Assembly: GCA_023897205.1 (NCBI GenBank)
Contig: JAHWDD010000002.1
Coordinates: forward strand, 6,386,001-6,450,000
DNA from: Exophiala sp. HKRS030
Taxonomy: Eukaryota > Ascomycota > Eurotiomycetes > Chaetothyriales > Herpotrichiellaceae
Direction of reading: 5' to 3'
DNA length: 64,000 nt
Part shown: in pieces, positions 21,807 through 32,500 of the stretch
How positions within the stretch are numbered: position 1 is the first letter of the stretch
How the letters are laid out: each line of letters starts with the position of its first letter
Made by a program: the position numbers and the translations under genes
Notes under the pieces: model-generated
What the model was told of the DNA's origin: nothing
Seen by the model: the letters and a program-made list of their open reading frames with translations, nothing else
Database searches by the model: none

Positions 21807-24303
21807 TTACCTCACAAGAGACTCCATATCTCTTATGCTAGGTAATGTGGAATGCAGAGCCGGCCGAGATAAAGGCTTCTGTGCAACCATTTTCGCCCCT
21901 CGATCGACTTGTTCAGGTTGTTGTACGGAATTATACACCACTTGTGCGATTCCCTTCCTCAGTTGGAGGTGATGTGCTTCGCGATGGCCAACGACCTCCA
22001 CCTGAACATCAAAATCAGACATGACCCGCAAGCCGGAGGCCACGTCCCAAGATAGCGATACTTTACCATTTTTCGTCACGAAATCACCTTGTGCCTGCAG
22101 AGGTAGTAAGGAATAGGCCGGCTGAAGCTTCAAGGAATTGAAACCAGCCGAGCCAGGTGATAGACCGAAGAGAGTCGTCACGATCTCATTGATAGGACTG
22201 GAGCTCCAGCCATGACAATCACTCCTGAACATAACATCGTCTTCAGCCCATGTGGTTAAGTTTTGACTTATCATTTTCCTCCACGGCGCGATGAGGTGTG
22301 GGAAAAGATCTTCATAAACACCGGCTTTGGAAGCGGCCTTCAAAAGGTAGAACGACAACGCGTACGAACATTTGGGGAGGTGTTGGTCGAGAACTGTTCG
22401 TCTGATTAACTTAGCGGCAGCTTCTCCCCGAATGGCACTAGATAGAACAGCAAAGATTTGAGGATGCTGCGATCGATCTGGAGAACCAGGCCCGTCCGAG
22501 TACAGCTCGCCATCAAAGCAATGAGCATTAACTGCATCGTTGAGCGCAGATGCCCTTTTTCGATACTCAATTGCCGTATCTGGGCGACTCACAAAGTCAC
22601 AAAGAGCAGCGGCATGTTGGAGGACAAAAGCATATATCAAGCTGTTGTATGTTGCAGCTCCACCCCAATAGGCTCTAGGTATGCCCATACTGTGTAACCC
22701 TGTCGTTCCCTGCCATTCTGCGACCCAATCGACGAAGGGCCACATTTCCTCGTCGAAGTGACCTACTAGGGAAATCTCGTTCAGGCTATCGTGAAAATGA
22801 GCCAGGATACCATCAACAGTTCCAATATACTTTCGCACTAATTTCTGGTCTCCAAAGTACATCATGTGATCATGAATCATCAGAATCCAAAAGAGTGAGA
22901 ACTGTGGAATATTGACGGACCTCCCAGAGTTCGGGAACTGAGCTTCCAAGAGGCCATCCTCTCTTCTACTTGCGTAGAATTCCTGCATTGTTTTTCGAGC
23001 AAGTCGATCATCGGTAGATATTTGATACGTGAATAACATCTGCAGCCTTGAATCCATAATGAACTGGTTCTGTTCATAGAATGGACAATCCTCGTAGGTC
23101 TCGTGCATACAATTTTTCACCGTGTTCAGACTGAGCTGCCACATATTTTGTAATTCAGGCGATGCCCGTATTGCTGTTTCAATCTTCAGCGGATATTGTG
23201 TCATACGATATCGAAACGATTGCAATGTAATGGATTCGTTTCCTGTTGAAATCTCGAGTTGGATGTAACGAAAGGCCCTAAACCAGAATGGCTCGTATAT
23301 ATTTCTTCCTGGGCTGGAAGTGTAGAAGTCACTGGGACCATACAGCTTTCCATTGATATGATCAGCACGGTCGTTCTTTTGTCTCTTGACGCCAGGGCCA
23401 CTCCTCGTCATTGGTCTCTCATAGCTCTCAGAGCACATGATTCTGATCTCCGCCGAGGACGGCGAGTCTAGTTCCAGACGTAAAAACCCAGTTATCAGAT
23501 TGAAAGACTCGAATTCCACCAGTACAGTCTTTCCAGCTGGTATGAGAACTGGGCTGCCTCTCAGGAAGTTTTTCCAGGCTGACTTATCAATGCATCCCTC
23601 TGCGCGGACGACATTGTCCAAGTCCATCTCTACCTCGGGGAGTGGTGGAATTGGACGTTCAACCAGTTTCCAAGGCTCAAGGACTGGCAGCATCATCGAC
23701 TTGGTGGACATGATCTTAGCAGGACACCAGTCATTCAATACGACTGATGCGTCAACTCTCTCATTCAAGGCGAGGAAAGGTGGACCAAACGCGTAGTTCC
23801 ACTCTGAACGCGGCAGCATGCGTACTGAGGTATCACTCTGAGCTTCCCACCCTTCCAATCCAGTGTGCAAATCCAGATCCTGTGAAAATGTGAGTACCCG
23901 AAACCTGCTGTGAGGGGAACACACTTACTTGGACTTTGCAATCGAGTATTAGGCCTGGGAATGGCCCTCTTGAAAAGGAGAAGCTCCCTGGATGGGAACT
24001 TGAGTATCGAAGCACCCGTGCAGTGATGGTGTTTTCACCTTCCTGAAGATGGGTGCTGATGTCAATAGTCTCGTAGTACCAGCGAGTAGCGTAGCTTTTA
24101 CATGGCCCAAAGCTCACGCTTCTGCCATTGACGAACAAACGATATCGCGTATCGGCTGATACCTTCAGAAGAACCGGATCACTAGGCTTATTTCGCAGGT
24201 TGAATATTCTGCGAAATAGGACAATCTTACCCTCCGTTGATGTGTCGTCATAGCCTGGGATCCATATCCATTTAGCCTTACTGCTAAGTTTGGAATCATT
24301 CAT
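21807..24303 (-). CDS. GH78 alpha-L-rhamnosidase, intracellular
   Basis: Hydrolyses terminal alpha-L-rhamnose from plant glycosides or polysaccharides. Two exons (23929-24303 and 21807-23879) are separated by a 49-nt intron with GTAAGT and CACAG borders. The protein has 815 residues. The N-terminus (MNDSKLSSKAKWIWIPGYDD) lacks a signal peptide and leads into the beta-sandwich domains with YRLFVNGRSVSFGPCKSY. The (alpha/alpha)6 catalytic domain contains EDCPFYEQNQFIMDSRLQ: D389, E394 and D401 keep the +5/+12 spacing of the catalytic Asp/Glu/Asp of GH78 enzymes, although the usual DCPQRDERxGW wording has diverged. Later conserved blocks are WPFVDWVAEWQG and RSDCHGWSSSPI. Cytosolic hydrolysis would require substrate uptake, fitting the convergent transporter; the C2H2 regulator upstream may control both. 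Activity on other deoxysugar glycosides cannot be excluded. Confidence 0.9.
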
Positions 24304-24882
24304 TCTTTCTCTGACGGCCCTACAGACGTCGTGGAAAGACCTATTGACAGCGCGGTAACTTCCAAGGCGTAGATAAATGGATGTTATTGAACCACGAAAT
24401 TCAAACTTGAAAAATTAACAAACTACAGCGGAATTTTAAGCAGTAGGGATGTGATTCAATCTCCCACAGAAATCTCCAACAATGGTTCAACCGGAAAAGT
24501 CTATCACGTTGCAAGGGATAGCTGACAGACAGGGCGTGTCCACCTATCCACCTATCCACTTGTCCACTTGTCCACTTGTCCACCTCGGCAGCCGAAGCAG
24601 GCTGAGAGTTTCTGCATGTCAAGCCTGAAAACATTTTGTGTTAGTCGAATGTATGGTTTGCTTCTAGCAACATCACCTGAAACATACCGACCGTCGCCGC
24701 CCACGTATCTTTACGTTATTTTTCTGACTTAGAATTTTCAACCTCCACAACCACTTTCTACATGAGCACAAATCTTGGAGTATAACATTGGTAATATGCA
24801 GGGAAAAAAATACAGTACAAAATCTAAAATCCGCAGCAAGCAAGCTACATTTCCGAACGGTGATGCAGTAACAGTGCCAGAT
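24304..24882. other. Spacer between rhamnosidase start and regulator 3' end
   Basis: Promoter side of the rhamnosidase gene. It contains the 8-bp minisatellite listed separately and no recognisable coding sequence. Confidence 0.5.
24539..24585. repeat. 8-bp minisatellite (TCCACYTR)n, about 6 units
   Basis: Two units of TCCACCTA are followed by three of TCCACTTG and a final TCCACCT. It lies about 240-290 bp upstream of the rhamnosidase ATG. Confidence 0.8.
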
Positions 24883-27800
24883 TCAAGCTTGCCCCCATAT
24901 CTCGAACTTGGTCAACTTTTCTGCTGCACATTTAAACAAAATCTTCTTCTGGGTTTTTTCATGTTCGCAAGGTAATGTTGTATCCCTTTCTCTTCGATCT
25001 CCAAGCACGCCGTGCAGAACGCCATATGTATCACTTCGCCGCACTTCATTATCTTCCTCAATATATTGCAGCAAATGCATCTTCTGGTCTCTGGTACTTA
25101 CGCTTGCAAATGCCCATACTACAACGTGGCACAGAAATAAAGTAATGATCCCATACGGTCCAGTGTCCAAGACATGAAAGCTCCCATTCAGTTCTTTATT
25201 TGGTGTTAGGCGGACGATTGTTTTGACGGCGTCGAAGGTAGTGTCAGTTGCTAGGCGAGATGATCTTGCAGCCCAGTGTGTCAAATTTGCTATCGCGTGG
25301 CGGATACCCATGGTACCATTTTTACCGATCGCGTTCTGTAGATCAGAGATGCGCACACAGCAGGTGACATGGGCGAGGTGATAAAGAGCTGTCGAGGAGG
25401 AGTTGAAGTGGCATGTCGTGGGATGCGTGGACGTGGCTGGAGGTAGATGTAAATAACTGGCAGCCCAGAGGGAGAGTATTTCTGCAAAGTTAGTCTAAGT
25501 GGATAGAGGGAGGGAACAAACATACTGAAGAGCTGCTCTTTTCGACAATCATGCCACTCCTGATAACTGGGAGATCTGACATGTTCATCCTGCGGGTTTT
25601 GAAATCCGTGTTCAGTACCCAGGTTGAGGTTGGTACTCTTTGTACTCTGAAATTCATCAACATCGTCCGCTAAACTATCAGCATTCTCGACTGATTGCAA
25701 AAATATTGCCTCTTGTGAAAACTGGTAAATCTGCACATGTATGGTCATGAGAACCAGGAACGAGCTCCAAGCATTCAAAGGAAGCGTATGCGCCGTATCT
25801 TCTTCCTGAAGACCACCCAAAGAAGAATCAGGGTACGTGAATGGTGCAAAGGCGGCAGAGAACAGACGTGAAGGTGGTTGTGATGCAGGGCCCAGGAGGT
25901 CTTTCCACCGCTTTGCCGAAGAAGCCTGCCAAAATTCGTCGTCACAAGGGCAGCTAAGTTCAGACAATTCCCCTTTCCCGATTGTAGGAGGGAGATGAAG
26001 TAGCGCAGGGAACTGACAGTCGAGAGTGTAAACAACCCAATGTAGTCTCCTCAGCGACTCGTCTGCAATCCATTGTCGCCACTGTGACTGAACACTTTGC
26101 CTAGCATGGCTTCTTTCTGGTGCAGGAGCATGAAGCATACTTTGTGCTGATTGATAGCGTATGCTGCGCATATGGTTCACGGCATTACCGCGTATAGTTC
26201 CTGTAAGTTCAAATGCTCGTTTATTACCGCACCACAACCCGGCATAACAGATCAAAACCTCCGTGAATACGATCATTGTATCTCTCATGAGGCGGTTATC
26301 TCGCTCTTGGCATACTTGCAGGTTCCATCTGAGAATATCCAACAGAACTATAGTGAACCGGCGGGACCCCTTTAAGCGGCTGTACATGGCTCCATATGCA
26401 ACCATGGTAGCAAGCAACGGAGGTGGAAGGTTTGAGTTGACATCGATCGTAGCTAGATGCAATACAGGCATCTGTGGCGCGAAATGTTTGAAAAATAGTG
26501 CTATGAGTATGTTGGCCTCTAAGAGAGAGGGCATTTCTATCCTTTGTTCCTTAGACGTAAACACTGTCGAGCTGGATGGGGGTGAACAAAACGCTGTACT
26601 TCGGCATACTTGGTTTCTGAAATGTCGAATCTTGTGTTGTGTGCTTTCCTTATTCGATGGTCAGGTGGAATGCTGATGGGATCAGCTCGAAGAATTGCCC
26701 TAGAATTCGGATCCCAAGCGAAGGCCCATTTATCTTCCTCTGATGCTTCATTTGGTGGAGAGGAGGCCCGACTTAATTGTTCAGCCGGTGGCACTTGCGT
26801 GAAGTCATCGTTTGTGCTTTCTTCAGTCATTCGTCTGGGAACATTGGTTCCATTATCTTCTGAGAATAAAACATGGTCTCGCAGACTTAGGCTATTAGTA
26901 GTCTGAGCGACGAAGTTCGACGTAAGATTTGTTGAGGTGGTAGATTCGAAATCTGGGTCAATACCTGTTTCCTGGAGTGCGGAGTAGAACTCATCTGAGA
27001 ACCACTCAACTGCGTTGTCTTGATTGAAGAAAAGCGTGGAAAGACCTGGAGTCTCGGGCCAAGAGTGATTAGGCTCGTATGTAAATGTTTCTGGAATTTC
27101 AGCGAAAGGACCAGGAGGCTGAAACACTTCATCGTTCATTATATTCATCTCATTCTGTCTCAAAGTTGAGCTAGGGACTGTGGTTGATTGAGACAAGTCT
27201 TGCAAAGTGTTCCCACTAGTTGCTAGAGAGCTAGAAGGTAATATAGCCCTAACTATCTCACCATGGGTAACAAGCGCGGAACTCAGAACGGGTTCATTGT
27301 ATTTGGAAATATAATGCAAGTTAGCCGGATAGATATGTGTGTCGGCAGGTACAACAGAAGCTGCGTCCCTTATATCGGTTTCTTCAACTTTAGAGATAGA
27401 CATTCTATCGGCAGGCATCTGTAAAGGAGATTGAGGCTTCGAGTTATCCGGATTTTCATGCATATTTGCTTTCTTCCGTTTAGCCGCCCCGAGCGTTGGA
27501 ATACCCTGAGCCGGTTTATCCCATCTTTGATGACCCGAAATATGTCGGTTCAGTAAGTCACTTCGCGTGAAGTTCTTACCGCATACTGGGCAATTATGAG
27601 ATCCAAGCATATCATCTAACGCAGTTAGTACCACTAATATGGGACTGCATTAGAACTGTGTTACGTTAGAACTCGACTTACGTGTCTTAAGGTGACGAGA
27701 TAAGTTCTCGCGGTGGGTATATGTTTTTGTACACCGAGGACAGTTAAATGCGCTGGGACTTAGATGAGTCCCAGGCGATACGTCCGATAAGCCGCGAGTA

Positions 27801-27886
27801 GAGTTACTTCCTTGTTTTGATTGGGGTGTATGGACCCTAGTTTCGGCCACAGTTTCACTAATAGGACGACTACGCTTTCGAGACAT
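24883..27886 (-). CDS. C2H2 zinc-finger / fungal_trans transcription factor; one apparent frameshift
   Basis: Nuclear regulator of about 964 residues. Exons are 27682-27886, 25526-27615 and 24883-25481. Intron 27616-27681 has a textbook TACTAAC branch; intron 25482-25525 is 44 nt. Finger 1 (CPRC...HLKTH, residues 49-69) and finger 2 (CPVC...HISGH, 77-97) are joined across the first intron. A long Ser/Thr/Pro-rich linker follows. The fungal_trans domain starts near HNTRFDISE and includes LIALFFKHFAPQMPVLH, YGAMYSRLKGSRRF and CYAGLWCGNKRAFE. The reading frame breaks at the G5 run 26578-26582 (C5 on the coding strand); one extra base joins VQRFVH to TVFTSKEQRIEMPS, as expected for the domain. 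It is likely a sequencing under-call. It lies upstream of the rhamnosidase on the same strand, so local control of rhamnoside use is plausible. It is not the Zn2Cys6 RhaR type known from Aspergillus. Confidence 0.87.
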
Positions 27887-27951
27887 TCTTGCGCATAAGA
27901 CTATAGGATAATACTGAAAACGAAGAGAGTTATTAACCGATGAGGTTATAA

Positions 27952-27987
27952 TAAGGTTTTCGTAAGAACTTAAGAGCGAAAACCTTA
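27952..27987. repeat. 11-bp perfect inverted repeat
   Basis: TAAGGTTTTCG at 27952-27962 is the exact reverse complement of CGAAAACCTTA at 27977-27987, with a 14-nt loop that itself contains CTTAAG. It sits about 65 bp upstream of the C2H2 regulator start, directly beside LTR debris. It may be a transposon end or a regulatory palindrome. Confidence 0.7.
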
Positions 27988-28226
27988 ATAGTACGATTCG
28001 CTCCCGTAAGGTTACAAGTCGCTAAGTATTACGATTCGCTCCTGTAAGGTCACAAGTCGCCAAGGTTCTCCTTAGAAGAGGGCAGTATTACAGAGTGGTC
28101 TTAAGAAGTATAGTATAGACGGAGTGCTAATAGCGAACTATCCTAGATCCTAAAACGTAGGGGTAGGATAATAAACGAAGTTAACTACGGGCTATTCTCT
28201 TAACGGGTATAACCCGTACTATATAG
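27988..28226. repeat. Partial third LTR copy with a 39-bp duplicated start
   Basis: From 28027 the sequence matches the beginning of the two gypsy LTRs (TATTACGATTCGCTCC..., then a GTAGGGGTAGGATAATAAAC block) to about 28226, then diverges. The preceding 39 bp (27988-28026) repeat the first part of the same LTR again. This points to a solo or truncated LTR from another insertion next to the main element. Confidence 0.7.
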
Positions 28227-28474
28227 TTATCGTATAAGCTTACGTCTTATCTAGGTTTAACTAGGTATAACTAGATATAACCGAATATAGCGATATATTA
28301 GTATACTCTATTCTAGTATATTAGTATATTACGAGGTTCCTATAACTAGATTTATCTAGACTTAGCCTAATATAGTAATATATTAATATATTCTATTCTA
28401 ATATATTAGTATATCGAGATAGCCTTAATATATATTTATTACGAGTCGACCTTATAGTAGCCTACGTAAGGGAA

Positions 28475-28902
28475 TATTACGATTCGCTCCCGTAAGGTCA
28501 CAAGTCGCTAAGGTTCTCCTTGGAAGAGGGCGGTATTACAGAGAGGTCTTGAGAAGTATAGTATAAACGAGATACTAATAGCGAACTATCCTAGATCTTA
28601 AAACGTAGGGGTAGGATAATAAACTAAGTTAACTACGGATTATCCTTCTACGAGGGATAACCCTTACTATATAGTAGTAATATATTACTCCCTATATAAT
28701 CTTAGGTCGATATATTATTGTACTAATATATCCTATATTAATATATTAATATATTAACCTAGCCTCGTCACGTAGCCTAGCCTCGTCTAGTGCCCTAGTA
28801 TCTATACTAAGTTATCGGGCTACCTTCTTCCTTCGGCTAGTGTAGTTAATTAGTTAAATAAGATCCTCCCGTATAGGTTAGCTTTACGGTTAACCCGTAA
28901 TA
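28475..28902 (-). repeat. 3' LTR of the gypsy element
   Basis: 428 bp starting TATTACG and ending CGTAATA on the plus strand, a 7-bp terminal inverted repeat. These ends fit original TG...CA termini after RIP. Fully RIP-mutated compared with the distal part of the other LTR. Confidence 0.85.
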
Positions 28903-28959
28903 CTCGCCCTTCCCTAACTAGACGTTATCCTTAATATACTTTAAGGTCGCACTCCCCGT

Positions 28960-29590
28960 AGGTCGACCCTCTACCTTCTTCTTCCTCTTTTGCCTATAGC
29001 TAACTATATCTACTACCGTCGCTAGGTATCGAAAATTATCTAAGTTCCTTAAGTCCTAAAAAGAGCGTCGTAACGAGCTCGTAACCTCGATCTCTTATTC
29101 TAAAAATATCGCTATAGTAGCTTATACCGAATATATAAATTATAGGGTAGTATATTATTATAATAGGGAATAATCTATAAAATATACTAAGTATATACGG
29201 TATTAGCGGTCCTATAATAAAACCTTCTTACTAGAAGAGTTCCGGAAAGTTAGCGGCTAGAAGAAAGAATTATAGGAGAAGTTCCGGCGGAAACAGAAAG
29301 AGATCGCCCGTCTTCGCCGTCTACTAGCTAATTTAGAAGAGGAGGACGTCTAGGCGTAAGAGTCTCTAGCTAAACTAGAGCGTTAATCCGAGAGTATACT
29401 CCGTCGCGAGATATAGGCGTTAGGTATTTTTAACTCTTTTAGACCTTTCTCTTCTATAGCTCTTACTAAGCCCGGTTTTATTTTTAATAGTATAGTAGTA
29501 ATAGACCTCGTTAACTAGAATAAGATTTTAAACGGTATCCCTAAATTATCTTACGGGTAAGGTACTCTTCTAGTTCCTATATATTTTCTA
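28960..29590 (+). pseudogene. RIP-destroyed coiled-coil ORF antisense to the gypsy element
   Basis: On the strand opposite to gag-pol, between integrase and 3' LTR, a frame with only TAG/TAA interruptions encodes a basic/acidic coiled coil. Segments include ARYRKLSKFLKS, LLEEFRKVSG and KQKEIARLRRLLANLEEE, then FNSFRPFSSIALTKPGF. Each interruption can be explained as CAG, CAA or TGG changed by RIP. Coiled-coil proteins of unknown function are found in this position of several fungal gypsy elements as far as I recall. The role, perhaps a capsid accessory or an antisense regulator, is unknown. Confidence 0.55.
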
Positions 29591-29599
29591 AGTAATTAT

Positions 29600-32500
29600 A
29601 TCCTAACTATTTAATTAGATAATATCTCTTACGGTCGATAGTCTAGTAGTCTAAAACGTTCTTAACCTCGTATCTTAGTTCTTATATTTCTTTATTAATT
29701 TCTACTAGTCCTAGTCTAGTATTCTTAGGAGCTTTTTCTAATAGCGATTTATAGAAAATATTATAAATTCTTATTATTTTTAGTAGTTCTAGTTTAAATA
29801 TTACTAGTTCTTTCTTTTTCTTAATTTTATATAGCCCTAGTTTAGTATAATCGAGTTTATCGCTAGGCCTTTTTATTTTTATATTTTTTCTAAGTAGGTA
29901 TACTACCTCTCCTTCTTTAAAGTCTAGTCCCTTAGACCTTTTCTTATTCGCTATTTTTATTATTATTTCTACTATTTCTATAATTCTCTCCGATAACCTC
30001 TTATATAGTTCTTTAATCTTATCGATTATTATTTTTGCTTTTTCCGCTATAGGTTTTAATTCTCTTTCTTATCTACTAATATTCGGGTAGATACTATAGT
30101 TAGCGTAAAATAGTAATATTCCTATAATAGCTATACTATTATTAAATATAAACTAGGCTACTAGTAATAGCTATACCTAGTTATCCTATTCTTAGTTAAT
30201 ATATACCTTAAGGTATTATTCTAATATTTAATTCGTTCTCTCTATCTATCCGTCTAACTATAGATAGTATACTATTAATAACTTCTAATATATACCTATT
30301 ATATCTATTAATAATTACTAAAACTATAATATAAATAACTTATCTCGGTTTAAGCGTATTTCCTTTAGTATTCCGTAATTCGATATTATATTCTTATATA
30401 GCGTATATACTAGATCTTCTACTATCGATACTTTCTTATAGGGTATAAAGTAGGCGTATTTTATAAGAATATCGTTAATAACTAGGATACTATTATAAGC
30501 TACTCCTATTATAGGTTCCTTAGATTTTAGTAATTTAACGATAAAGTTTAAGGCTATTATACTCTATACCTCTTTTAGTATTATAGGTATCTATAATAGT
30601 TTATATAGCTTATACCTTATATATTTTATTTTATAGTATATATTATAGTTCTTAATATACTCTATTACGTCTTTTCTAAGTCCTTTCTAGGTAAAATCTC
30701 TTATAACTAGCTTAATAGTCTTTTCTATTCCTAGGTATCTAGCTATTTTATTATTATACCTTATCCTAATAACCTCTCGCCTCTATCCTTAGGTTAGTTT
30801 AATATCTATTATTATAAGCTATTATACTTATAGTTTAATATAGGATAAGGATTCGTCGTCGTTAACCCTTAGTATCGCTACTAGTTCTAGTCGTATATCT
30901 TTTATATAGTCTATCCTTCGACTTAATACGTCCGCGACTATATTCTCTTTTCCTCGTATATAGTGTATCTTAAAGTCGTATAGTACTAGTATCTTGGCCT
31001 ACCGTACCTATCTCCTATTAAGTTACTTTATTATTATCTAGTAGAGAAGGTTCTTATAGTCCGTATATACCTATACTTAATATTTTATACTCTCGAGATA
31101 TACTCTCTATTCTCGGAGCGCCTCGACTACTACGAGTAGTTCCTTATTATAGATATTATAGTTTAATTCCGGTAGAGTTATCTTTCTAGAATAGTATACT
31201 ATCGTCCGGATTCTTCTATTAGGGTATTTTTACGTAAGGCGAGCCCTAATAGTACCGTCCGATACGTCTATCTCTACCTCTACGGGTAGTTCCGAATTAT
31301 ATATTACGAGTATTAGCGTAGTCGTTATAGCTAATTTAAGTTTCTCGAACGCCTTTCTATACTCGTCTATAAATCTTATTCGCTATCTCTTACGATTCTC
31401 TTTTTTCGTAAGGTTAATAAGTAGCGCCGCTATCTTAGAGAAGTCTTTAACGAATTTACGAATATAATTTATAAGCCTAATAAAGGCTTATATTTCTATA
31501 ACGGTAGTTAGCTCTAGCTACTCCTATATTAGCTTTATCTTATCGGGATCTATCTTAATTCCGTTACTAGAAATAATATATTTAAGGAACTTAATTTATT
31601 ATTAATGAAACTCGTATTTACTAAGTTTTAAGGGAAGTTCCTTCTCCTTAAGTTTTACTAATACCTTACGTATATACTAAACGTACTCTTTATACGTCTT
31701 TAAGAATATTAGTATATCGTTAAGGTACGCTATTATAAAGTCGTCTAGATATTCTCTAATCGTATTATTAATAAGCTCCTAAAAAGTTACTAGAGTATTA
31801 GTTAATCTAAAAGGTATAACTAAATACTCGAATAGTCCGAATCGTATCTTAAAGGCTATATACTTCTCGTAGCCTAGCTTTATTCGTACTTAATAATAGG
31901 CGTCCTATATATTAAGTGCCGTAAAGTACCTTATACCTAATAACCTATCCTATAGTTCGTTAATATATAGTAGAGGATATTAATTCTTAATCGTTCTAGA
32001 GTTTAATAGTCTAAAGTTAATATATACTCGAAGCCCTCTATCCTTTTTTCTTACGAATACTACTCTATAAGCGATATTAGACTTTAATAGTCTAATAAAA
32101 TTCTTTTTTAGATACTTCTATATATAATCCCGTAAATAGTTCTCCTCTATCTTTAAAAACCTAAGTAAGTAGCCCGGGTAATTCGGCTCTAGTCCTAGTA
32201 TAAGTATAATCTTGTAATCCTATAGTTTATATTCTAGTAATGCTACTTTACTTTCTTTCTCGGTAAAGAGATTAGTAAAGTCCCTATATTCTAGTAGAAC
32301 CGTCTATTCTATATAGGTAATAGTAGTACGCTAAGGGCGGACCTAGACCCCGTACATCTACTTCGTCTCTCTACCCTCTTTTCTATAACTATAATTTAGA
32401 AAGGTAATACTACGTTACTTCTAATTAATTCTTAGGTTATACTCTCTTAACTACTTTATTCCTAGAATAAGGTTAAACTTAATTAGCGAGATATCTAGTA

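Noticed and set aside
28355..28470. AT-rich tandem words (ATATTAATATATT) as a centromere or origin
   Set aside because: The composition is explained by RIP of retroelement sequence; no independent repeat structure was seen.
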